Position numbers and translations under genes: made by a program. This document shows, piece after piece, positions 1-5,553 of a DNA stretch of 7,675 bases. Under the pieces are notes generated by a model. The model did no database searches and was not told the DNA's origin. It saw only the letters and a program-made list of their open reading frames with translations. This DNA is from Roseobacter sp. (GTDB lineage Bacteria; Pseudomonadota; Alphaproteobacteria; Rhodobacterales; Rhodobacteraceae), in assembly GCA_024636425.1 (NCBI GenBank), contig JAGXHB010000072.1, positions 1-7,675 of the forward strand, read 5' to 3'. Position 1 is the stretch's first letter; each line of letters opens with the position of its first letter.

Positions 1-515
1 CCGCCAATGAGCGGCCCGAGGAACGCCGATGCGCCCCAGAAGGTCGAAACCGCGGCCATGGCCCGCGCCGTGTAGCGCCGGGGAAAGATGACCCCGACGG
101 CCACAAAGCCCATGGCAACCAGACCGCCGCCACCCAGACCCTGAAAAACCCTGCTTGCCAGAAAAAGAAGCATGGTTGGTGCAAGCACACTCAGGAAACA
201 ACCGAAGCCGAAGACAAGCGCCGCAAGGCACATGGGCGCACGAAGCCCGTAGCGCATCGTTAAAAGGGCACTTGCAGCGCCGGCAACGACTGACGCAATT
301 TCATAGAGTGAGACAGACCAGCCAACCAGCCCTGCCCCGCCAATGTCAACCACGATGGAGGGCAGCATCGTTGCCACGATCAGTGAGTCCGCCGCATGCA
401 GCCAGACAGAGACGCAAACAAGAGTCAAAGCTGGCATATAGGCGCTGCTCAAGAATTCACGCCACGAGACGGATGCGTCTTTGTTGAAATTAGGATTTGG
501 GTTGGTATCAGCCAT
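1..515 (-). CDS. MFS drug-efflux transporter, DHA2-like, N-terminal part (runs off left edge)
   Basis: An inner-membrane major facilitator superfamily transporter, probably a proton-driven exporter of toxic or redox-active compounds. Only the first 171 residues are in the window and the frame is open at base 1. After a polar N-terminus (about 1-25) come five hydrophobic segments. Residues 42-54 (ADSLIVATMLPSI) resemble the TM1 signature of the 14-TM drug exporters. R122 and the following QG of 'SRVFQGLGGGG' match MFS motif B in TM4, and the last visible residues (GASAFLGPLIGG, 160-171) match the TM5 antiporter motif C. The ATG at 515 is preceded by AAGGAG (527-522) at 6-nt spacing. It is divergent from soxR, and a SoxR box fills its promoter spacer, so it is very likely a SoxR target. 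A DHA1-type assignment cannot be excluded from the N-terminal half alone. Confidence 0.9.
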   Translation of the reverse strand, partial: MADTNPNPNFNKDASVSWREFLSSAYMPALTLVCVSVWLHAADSLIVATMLPSIVVDIGGAGLVGWSVSLYEIASVVAGAASALLTMRYGLRAPMCLAALVFGFGCFLSVLAPTMLLFLASRVFQGLGGGGLVAMGFVAVGVIFPRRYTARAMAAVSTFWGASAFLGPLIG

Positions 516-537
516 CGTGATCTCCTTGACAGTCCTG

Positions 538-568
538 TGTCTGCGACCTCAACATTGGTTGAGGTCAA
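538..568 (-). promoter_or_regulatory. SoxR-dependent promoter of the MFS gene, 19-bp spacer
   Basis: Read on the minus strand there is a good -35 (TTGACC, 568-563), then a 19-bp spacer holding the SoxR palindrome, then a poor -10 (CAGACA, 543-538). The elongated 19-bp spacer with the operator between -35 and -10 is the established architecture of MerR-family activated promoters, and the positions correspond base for base to E. coli soxS as I recall it. A start near 531 would give a leader of about 16 nt that still includes the ribosome binding site at 527-522. The -10 match is weak, which fits a promoter that needs an activator. Confidence 0.7.
545..566. promoter_or_regulatory. SoxR box (operator)
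   Basis: A perfect inverted repeat: GACCTCAAC, then the 4-nt centre ATTG, then GTTGAGGTC. The inner 18 bp have the same layout as the known SoxR operator (CCTCAAG-N4-CTTGAGG), differing only in the base next to the centre of each arm. It lies between soxR and the divergent transporter gene. A perfect -35 (TTGACA, 526-531) on the plus strand, with a weak -10 (CAACAT, 550-555) at 18-bp spacing, would be the soxR promoter and would place its -10 inside the box. This suggests autoregulation by occlusion (inference). Confidence 0.88.
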
Positions 569-580
569 GGAGTTTTTTTC

Positions 581-1012
581 ATGTCAGGAAGTTATTTGTC
601 GGTTGGTCAGATCGCGAAACGAAGTGGCCTGCCGATATCGACGCTGCATTTCTACGAGCGGAAGGGGTTGATCGCCTCGGTGCGGAACAGTGCGAACCAT
701 CGTGTCTATCGCCGCGAGGTCCTGCGACGGGTAACGGTGATCAAGGTCGCGCAAAGTGCCGGATTGCCACTTTCCGAAATCGCGGAAGCCCTCTCCAGCC
801 TGCCCACACATTCTGTGCCGGACACGAAAGACTGGGCGCGGATTTCCGAGGTCTGGCACGACGATCTTACGCGCCGGATCGAAGCTTTGATGGCACTTCG
901 CGACAAGATGGCAATGTGTATCGGATGCGGCTGTCTCAGCGTGAAGCGCTGCCCGCTGGTCAATGAAGACGATCATCTGGCAAAAGAAGGGTCTGGAGCA
1001 CGATTGCTCTGA
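581..1012 (+). CDS. soxR: Redox-sensitive transcriptional regulator SoxR (MerR family)
   Basis: A cytoplasmic dimeric MerR-family activator that senses redox-cycling compounds through oxidation of a [2Fe-2S] cluster and untwists target promoters. The 143 residues match the family length. The N-terminal winged helix-turn-helix (about 6-75) contains the characteristic 'STLHFYERKGLI' and 'RNSANHRVYRR'. A dimerisation helix follows (about 85-115). The cluster-binding signature is complete: CIGCGCLSVKRCPL has the C-x2-C-x-C-x5-C spacing that is diagnostic for SoxR among MerR proteins. The C-terminal 'EGSGARLL' also matches SoxR. The ATG at 581 follows AAGGAG (567-572) at 8-nt spacing. The gene is divergent from an MFS exporter across a SoxR box. 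No soxS is visible, as is usual outside enterobacteria, where SoxR activates exporters directly. Confidence 0.96.
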   Translation: MSGSYLSVGQIAKRSGLPISTLHFYERKGLIASVRNSANHRVYRREVLRRVTVIKVAQSAGLPLSEIAEALSSLPTHSVPDTKDWARISEVWHDDLTRRIEALMALRDKMAMCIGCGCLSVKRCPLVNEDDHLAKEGSGARLL

Positions 1013-1046
1013 AGTCTTCGGACCGACCGTTCGCTGCGTTACTAAA

Positions 1047-1146
1047 GCTGCGTAGATATGGGCTCGAAGAAAACCTTCGCCGCGCTCCGTGCCGAGACCG
1101 GCAGAGCGGGAAGGAGGTGCCATTCGCCCAAAGTCAGAGCAATGGT
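1047..1146. repeat. Intergenic dispersed repeat, copy A
   Basis: Shares ordered blocks with 6753-6853: GCTGCG; TGGGCTCGA (1059-1067); ACCTTC (1073-1078) followed after one base by CCGC; GCGGGA (1106-1111); CATTCGC (1121-1127); and CAATGG (1140-1145). From TGGGCTCGA to CATTCGC the two copies align without gaps; over 1059-1111 about 33 of 53 bases are identical by hand count. It lies about 35 bp downstream of soxR and outside any convincing gene. Its function is unknown; it is probably a decayed non-coding repeat family. Confidence 0.6.
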
Positions 1147-1195
1147 AGATTTTTTAGTTTTCTATGCCTTGCTTATACTGGTGCCGTTCCGAAAA

Positions 1196-1438
1196 TCAGT
1201 GAGCGGTACTATCAATTTGGTAGTGTCTGATGCGAGAAGTGACTGTCCAAGGATACGGGTTATCCACCGCGCCATAGCACGCTTCCCACTCTTCATTTGT
1301 TGGGTTTGGCACTTCGCTATAGGTCGAGCATTTGCGGCATTGTACCTGTAGTTCAACAGTACTCAGGATGCCTGCGACTACGTTCCATGCATGCTCGCAC
1401 GAGCCAGGATCATCCGCGAGCAGTTTGATCCGCTCCAC
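1196..1438 (-). CDS. Small hypothetical protein with a CxxC pair (possible zinc-ribbon)
   Basis: An 80-residue reading frame starting at GTG, with no good ribosome binding site. I do not recognise the family by name. The composition looks protein-like: an early 'CEHAW', then 'VELQVQCRKC' with a CxxC pair, then 'PNPTNEEWEACYG' and 'NPYPW'. The early Cys/His plus the CxxC could form a metal-binding ribbon. The frame stays open upstream to about 1541 but offers no ATG or better start. The gene is isolated between soxR and a hydrolase gene in an AT-richer, repeat-bearing stretch, so it may be a real small gene, a 5'-eroded remnant or chance. No catalytic motif is visible. Confidence 0.4.
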   Translation of the reverse strand: MERIKLLADDPGSCEHAWNVVAGILSTVELQVQCRKCSTYSEVPNPTNEEWEACYGAVDNPYPWTVTSRIRHYQIDSTAH

Positions 1439-1593
1439 TATGTATGTGGTAGATAGCCAAGACTGCGGAATCAGAAGGCTTAAGTAGGCAATAGTCTTTT
1501 TAACAATCGTAGATTTTAATCCCGCGAAGATTTGTGAAGATTACTCAAGGATGTCACGGCCGCCGCAATGTTTGCAATTGGCTCATGACAGTA
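1439..1593. other. Intergenic stretch with no recognised feature
   Basis: Relatively AT-rich sequence between the small minus-strand frame and the promoter-like region of the hydrolase gene. I see no convincing gene on either strand, no RNA gene and no strong hairpin with a T tract. Confidence 0.5.
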
Positions 1594-1619
1594 ATCTGAC
1601 ATTTTTTGTCAGATATAAT
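1594..1619 (+). promoter_or_regulatory. Inverted repeat abutting a consensus -10, probable operator/promoter of the hydrolase gene
   Basis: A perfect 8-bp inverted repeat, ATCTGACA (1594-1601) and TGTCAGAT (1607-1614), is separated by five T residues. Its last base is the first base of a perfect TATAAT (1614-1619). No acceptable -35 exists at 16-18 bp, and the repeat occupies the place where it should be. This fits either an activator-dependent promoter or a repressor site. Further TGACA half-sites occur at 1586-1590 and 1632-1636. The regulator is not identified. The resulting leader to the ATG at 1721 would be about 95 nt. Confidence 0.45.
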
Positions 1620-1720
1620 CAACCTCCGACTGACATGAATCGCAACTGTGCGGGAGAAAGCCTCCATTGCCGGAAGTATGTGAATCGATTACCTATATCG
1701 CGTAGCAAAAGGAGAATTTT

Positions 1721-2659
1721 ATGCGCCTGACCTGTCTTCTTCTCGTGCTTCTTCCTTCAGTTGCGCTGGCTGAACCCGTCCGGATTTCCGGACCTCAAGG
1801 ACCGCTCGAGGCGGCGCAGATCGCCTCCGAGGGGGCAGCGCATGCCGTGGTGATCATCCCCGGGTCGGGTCCGATTGACAGGGACGGCAATTCCCTGACC
1901 ATGGGGCTTGCGACGGACACCTACAGATTGCTGGCCGAGGGCCTGGATGAACATGGAATCGCTTCGGTGCGCATCGACAAGAGAGGCTTTTACGGCAGCG
2001 CCGCAGCGATCGCTGACCCGAATGACGTCACCATCAAGGCCTATGCCGAAGATGCCCGCGACTGGGTGGAGTATGCCTCCAGCCTTGCGCCCTGCGTTTG
2101 GATCGCCGGTCATTCCGAAGGGGGTCTGGTGGCGCTGGTGGCAGCGCAGGACGCACCGGAAAGCTTGTGCGGTCTGGTCCTGCTGGCGGCATCGGGTCGG
2201 CCGATCGGGCAACTCATGATCGAGCAGTTCGAGGCGAACCCGGCAAATGCACCCCTGATGCCCGAACTCAGGGCCATCGTGACCAATCTCGAGGCCGGCA
2301 AGAGCCGTGACCCCGCCTCCGTGACGTCGGCGCTGCAACCGCTCTTTTCCAAGGGCCTCCAGCGCTACATGATCGACCTGTTCTCCTATGATCCCGTGAG
2401 CATTGCCGAAGACTGGCGAGGACCTGCACTGATCATCCAAGGGGACGAGGACATGCAGGTGCACCCTCCGGATGCCGACCTGCTCGAAGGTGCTTTGCCT
2501 CAGGCTCGGCGCATGAACCTTGCTGGAGGGACGCATATGCTGAAAGTGGGCATTTCGGGAAATCCCTTCGCCACCTATGCGGACCCTTCGCTGCCGCTGC
2601 ATGAGGAGCTTTTGCCGGGCATTGCTCGTTTCATAGAAGAGACGTCGAAATCCAGATAA
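1721..2659 (+). CDS. Secreted alpha/beta hydrolase (serine hydrolase)
   Basis: A 312-residue predicted periplasmic or secreted serine hydrolase of unknown substrate. A Sec signal peptide (1-17) ends in ALA before E18. The strand-turn 'IIPGSGPIDRDGN' (45-57) is the oxyanion-hole region typical of this esterase/peptidase-like subfamily. The nucleophile elbow is 'AGHSEGG', with Ser132. The likely acid is Asp244 in 'QGDEDMQV', and the histidine is His272 in 'GGTHMLK', so the triad is complete. A helical lid-like insert occupies about 160-225. The ATG at 1721 follows AAAAGGAG (1707-1714) at 6-nt spacing. No operon partner is intact; an enolase-superfamily remnant lies just downstream. Esterase, lactonase or peptidase activity cannot be told apart from the sequence. 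Confidence 0.9.
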   Translation: MRLTCLLLVLLPSVALAEPVRISGPQGPLEAAQIASEGAAHAVVIIPGSGPIDRDGNSLTMGLATDTYRLLAEGLDEHGIASVRIDKRGFYGSAAAIADPNDVTIKAYAEDARDWVEYASSLAPCVWIAGHSEGGLVALVAAQDAPESLCGLVLLAASGRPIGQLMIEQFEANPANAPLMPELRAIVTNLEAGKSRDPASVTSALQPLFSKGLQRYMIDLFSYDPVSIAEDWRGPALIIQGDEDMQVHPPDADLLEGALPQARRMNLAGGTHMLKVGISGNPFATYADPSLPLHEELLPGIARFIEETSKSR

Positions 2660-2663
2660 TCAA

Positions 2664-3059
2664 AGAGCGCTCGAACCGGAATTTTGCGATACGCTCGCCG
2701 AGATCGAGATCCTGCGACGCCTGACCGGGCAGTCCATCCATCTCGACGAATCCGCTACTGATCTGGGGACGGTCTTGCAGGCTGCGGTTCAGGGGCTGTG
2801 CGACGGACTCGCCATGAAGCTGTCACGCATGGGCGGCGTGGCTCCGATGAACGTGTTCCGTGACATCTGCGCCGTGCGCAACCGACCGCATACCTGTGAC
2901 GACAGTTGGGGTGGTGACACCGTGCCAGTGGCTTGTGTTCATGTGGCGGCAACGGTCGTTCCACGCAGGCTCGACGGGGTGTGGATTGCGCAGCTGCCAG
3001 GCAAAATCCTCGTCAGTGGGATGAAAACGGCAGCTGCGGCCAGAAGCAGAAGCGAGTGA
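2664..3059 (+). pseudogene. Remnant of an enolase-superfamily dehydratase (mandelate racemase / cis-3-hydroxyproline dehydratase-like), C-terminal part only
   Basis: One open frame encodes only the C-terminal part of an enolase-superfamily barrel protein, a family usually about 360-400 residues long. Recognisable family blocks in order are 'CDTLAEIEILRRLTG', 'IHLDESATDL', 'GLCDGLAMKLSRMGG', 'FRDICAVRN', 'PHTCDDSWGGD' and 'LDGVWIA'. This pattern is closest to hydroxyproline dehydratase-like members as I recall them. The capping domain and the strand bearing the KxK catalytic lysines are absent, and the left end abuts the hydrolase stop codon without a start codon or ribosome binding site. After 'VWIAQ' the similarity is lost, suggesting 3' erosion or a frameshift; the +1 frame continues with 'WDENG', reminiscent of the family's C-terminus. 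A translated fragment from TTG 2775 or GTG codons is possible but unlikely to be active. Confidence 0.75.
2990..3037. repeat. 9-bp inverted repeat at the broken 3' end of the dehydratase remnant
   Basis: GCAGCTGCC (2990-2998) and GGCAGCTGC (3029-3037) are exact reverse complements separated by 30 bp. The first arm sits exactly where recognisable enolase-family similarity ends. No transposase or target-site duplication is apparent, and each arm contains the self-complementary CAGCTG, so a chance origin is possible. Confidence 0.35.
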
Positions 3060-3079
3060 GTTTGCGCCGCATGCGGAGT

Positions 3080-3964
3080 TTACCCAATAGCCATCAACCA
3101 TCTCTTGAATACTCTTATCTCCCTCCGATCCTGATCGCCGCTACGGCAAACAAAATACAGTCCATGGTCGATCGGGATCAGGACATCATCAAGACGGATC
3201 AACCTGCCCGCCTCGATGTCTCTGGCTGCCAGCAACTGGCGTGCCAGGGCGACGCCCTGTCGGTCTATCGCTGCTTCCAGCAGAGCCGCGCTTTCAGAGA
3301 ACTTGATCTTATTCTGATGCTGAATCCTCTCCGGCGGCAGATCAGCTATCGTTGCCCATTTGTCCCAACCCTGATGATAGTCGTGATGAAGCAAGGGCAA
3401 CCTGGCGATATCCTCGGCGGCCATGGGCAGGGAGACATCACCGATAAGCGCGGGGGATGCGACGGTGATCAGGGCTTCATCGGCGATTTTTTCGACGTAA
3501 AGCCCCTCCCATTTAGGCCCACCAAAACGCAACGCGACATCAACCTCGGACGTGTCAAAATCTGTCAGGGTATCGGCCGTATCCAGATACAATGCGATGC
3601 CGGGGTGGGATTCATGAAACGACGGCAGACGGGGCACCAACCATTTGAGCGCGACCGCGTTGGGCAGGGAGACCTTCAACGACTGACGCATGTGCTGGCG
3701 CTTTACGTTCGAAACGCCTTTATGCAGCGTCGCAAACGCAGGGCGCGTTGATTGCAGCAATTGCGCACCTTTAGCTGTCAACTCCACTCCACCAGCCCGA
3801 CGATGGAACAACGTGACCCCCAGATAGGCCTCCAGCAGCTTGATCTGACGGCTGACCGCGCCGTGGGTGACGTTCAGACGATCTGCTGCCTTGCTGAAGC
3901 TGGCATGTGTCGCCGCCTCATCAAATGCCTGAAGCGCGCGCAAGTGGCGGAGATTGTCGACCAT
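3080..3964 (-). CDS. LysR-family transcriptional regulator (GcvA-like)
   Basis: A 294-residue DNA-binding regulator. The winged helix-turn-helix occupies about 5-63 ('FSKAADRLNVTHGAVSRQIKLLE', split here only for naming, then 'LFHRRAGGVELTAKG'). The effector-binding domain (about 93-290) has the GcvA-type signature 'DVALRFGGPKWEGL' and 'EALITVASPAL'. The chosen start is ATG at 3964: it gives the family-typical short N-terminus (MVDNLRHLRALQAF) and has AGGAAA upstream. An in-frame GTG at 4063 would add 33 poorly conserved residues. It is divergent from the CynX-like MFS gene across 121 bp, so it likely controls that transporter and itself. The effector is unknown, probably an amino acid or its derivative judging by neighbours. 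Confidence 0.92.
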   Translation of the reverse strand: MVDNLRHLRALQAFDEAATHASFSKAADRLNVTHGAVSRQIKLLEAYLGVTLFHRRAGGVELTAKGAQLLQSTRPAFATLHKGVSNVKRQHMRQSLKVSLPNAVALKWLVPRLPSFHESHPGIALYLDTADTLTDFDTSEVDVALRFGGPKWEGLYVEKIADEALITVASPALIGDVSLPMAAEDIARLPLLHHDYHQGWDKWATIADLPPERIQHQNKIKFSESAALLEAAIDRQGVALARQLLAARDIEAGRLIRLDDVLIPIDHGLYFVCRSGDQDRREIRVFKRWLMAIG

Positions 3965-3970
3965 GTGAGT

Positions 3971-3994
3971 TTTCCTGACATTTGTTTCAGGAAA
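3971..3994. promoter_or_regulatory. Inverted repeat covering the lysR ribosome binding site
   Basis: TTTCCTGA (3971-3978) and TCAGGAAA (3987-3994) form a perfect 8-bp inverted repeat with an 8-nt spacer, 7 bp ahead of the lysR ATG in the divergent intergenic region. On the lysR transcript the downstream arm contains the AGGAAA ribosome binding site, so a hairpin would mask it. Alternatively it is an operator for LysR autoregulation; the symmetric T-rich/A-rich arms resemble LysR sites in general form. Confidence 0.45.
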
Positions 3995-4085
3995 GCTCGT
4001 TAGCGACGTTTTTTGCAAGTGAGTATGACCCGAGGGTAGGAATTTATTTCGAGTAAAGCTCACTGCCTAAGGGAATTCTCAGCCC

Positions 4086-5291
4086 ATGCCACCACACCAT
4101 GCCACCTTATCAGCCCTTTCAAAGCCCTATGCTATGCTCGCCCTTCTGTGGTTGGTCGGCTGGACGCTGCGCGTTCCCATTCTGGCCGCCCCACCTCTTG
4201 CGACGCGTATGGCAGAAAGCCTTGATCTGGGTGCAGCAGGCGTGGGTGCGGTGACGATGCTACCTGTCATTGCCGTGGCGCTTGGTGCCGTTCCCGCCGC
4301 ATGGTTGATCGCACGCCTCGGTCTGCGAGCCGCTGTTGTCACTGGTATGTGTGTCATGGTTGTGGCCTCCACAGCGCGTGGTCAGGTTCCGTCCGCGAGC
4401 CTGCTGTTTGCGGCGTCACTGATCATGGGGCTGGGGGTCGCGCTGTTCCAGACAGCCCTGCCTGCGGCGACGCGGGTCTGGACCCCAACACATGTGGCGC
4501 TAGGCAGTGCGGTTTATCTCAATGGTATGATGGTCGGCGAATTGTCAGCGGCGGGACTGACCTTGCCTGTGGTGCTGCCACTGGCCGGGGGTGACTGGCG
4601 GCTGGCGCTTGTGCTGTGGGCTGTCCCGGTCACGCTGATTGCGCTGCTAGTATTGGTTGCGCGCTTGCCGCAGGAGCGGAGAAGTTCGGTGCCGGACACC
4701 CTGCCGGGACTATCCCAAAAAGGCGCGCTGCCGCGTTGGAATGATGCGCGCGTTTGGCAGTATGGGGTCTTGCTGGCCAGTTCTGTCGTCTCATTCTACG
4801 TGGTGAATGCTTATGCCGGGTCAGTCCTTCAGGTGCGCGGTGAAACGGATGCCCTCAACAGGTTTTATTTTGCCTACAACGCCATGCCGCTGCTGGGATC
4901 GGTTGCTATTCTTTTCGCACCGCAGTGGATCGGATTACGCAGACCAATTGCCATTGCGGCGCTGATCACAGCAATCGGGCTTACAGGGTTTGTCTTCTTC
5001 GAAGGTTGGGCTTCCTGGGTATCCGCCTTGGTCGTCGGATTTGCAGCGACAGTGCAATTGATCCTTCTGACCTCATTGCCGCCATCCATCGCCACCGGTA
5101 TTGCCGTGACGCGGTTGAGCGCAGGCATGACACTGATCGGGTTCACGTTGGCCTTTGTGCTGCCTTTGATCGGCGGTTGGCTAGCAGAGGCGTCCGGCAG
5201 GATCGAGATCGCCTTGCTACCAGCCCTTCTGTTCATGCTTGCAGCGCTCGGCGCACTGGGTCGTCATTCGCGCTACGCACGATATGACTAG
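4086..5291 (+). CDS. MFS transporter, CynX/NimT family
   Basis: A 401-residue inner-membrane transporter of the major facilitator superfamily with about 12 hydrophobic segments. The N-terminal pattern 'WTLRVPILAAPPLATRMAESLDLGAAGVGAVTMLPVIA' (about 26-63) is characteristic of the CynX/NimT branch (cyanate transporter CynX, 2-nitroimidazole transporter NimT), where an arginine in TM1 is followed by a short loop and TM2. A cytoplasmic loop around 195-220 separates the two six-helix halves. The ATG at 4086 is preceded by AAGGGA (4069-4074) at a somewhat long 11-nt spacing. It is divergent from the LysR gene and followed by an M20 amidohydrolase on the same strand. The substrate is therefore probably an organic anion or derivatised amino acid; cyanate is not supported, as no cyanase is seen. 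Confidence 0.88.
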   Translation: MPPHHATLSALSKPYAMLALLWLVGWTLRVPILAAPPLATRMAESLDLGAAGVGAVTMLPVIAVALGAVPAAWLIARLGLRAAVVTGMCVMVVASTARGQVPSASLLFAASLIMGLGVALFQTALPAATRVWTPTHVALGSAVYLNGMMVGELSAAGLTLPVVLPLAGGDWRLALVLWAVPVTLIALLVLVARLPQERRSSVPDTLPGLSQKGALPRWNDARVWQYGVLLASSVVSFYVVNAYAGSVLQVRGETDALNRFYFAYNAMPLLGSVAILFAPQWIGLRRPIAIAALITAIGLTGFVFFEGWASWVSALVVGFAATVQLILLTSLPPSIATGIAVTRLSAGMTLIGFTLAFVLPLIGGWLAEASGRIEIALLPALLFMLAALGALGRHSRYARYD

Positions 5292-5374
5292 CCGGTGTGC
5301 TGGAAATTTCACGAAGGGCGTGTTTGCTAGGTTACAGAAACGCTTGAGTTTTGACCGCCATGTCCCGACAGCGA

Positions 5375-5441
5375 ACCTTCACAGTCGAGCTGTCCATCGT
5401 CAGCGCTGCGGGACGGAAGTGCCGTTGTCATAACCAATGGC
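5375..5441. repeat. Intergenic dispersed repeat, copy C (partial)
   Basis: Shares with copy B the blocks ACCTTCAC (5375-5382), GCGGGAC (5408-5414) and CCAATGGC (5434-5441). The distance between the first two blocks (33 bp) is identical in both copies, and the last block is displaced by a 6-bp difference. The upstream half of the repeat is not recognisable here. It occupies most of the gap between the CynX-like gene and the amidohydrolase gene, suggesting the two are not a tightly coupled operon. Confidence 0.5.
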
Positions 5442-5553
5442 GGCTATGGTTCTTCGGAATGATAGAGGTTGTCTTCTGAGACCCGCTATCGGTCCGTTGT
5501 TCAATTTGATATTGCAGCGATGAACGAAATCGAATTCGAAAGCAGAGCGTAAC

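Noticed and set aside
996..1009. Hairpin GAGCA-CGAT-TGCTC at the end of soxR as a terminator
   Set aside because: The stem is only 5 bp, lies inside the coding region and is not followed by a T tract.
1058..1351. A 97-residue plus-strand frame downstream of soxR
   Set aside because: Its first third is the intergenic repeat and the remainder is antisense to the more protein-like minus-strand frame; no motif or ribosome binding site supports it.
1757..2602. A 281-residue minus-strand reading frame opposite the alpha/beta hydrolase gene
   Set aside because: It is antisense to a gene with a signal peptide and full catalytic triad, has no recognisable domain, and is rich in Arg/His/Gly/Gln as expected for a mirror frame.
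2933..3751. A 272-residue plus-strand reading frame over the dehydratase remnant and the LysR gene
   Set aside because: Most of it is antisense to a clearly real LysR gene, with low-plausibility composition and no domain; only its first part may preserve the frameshifted dehydratase C-terminus.
5390..5455. Short frame reading 'VVITNGGYGSS', resembling a glycosyltransferase motif
   Set aside because: Only about ten residues match, no neighbouring sequence supports a glycosyltransferase, and the bases fall within the partial intergenic repeat.
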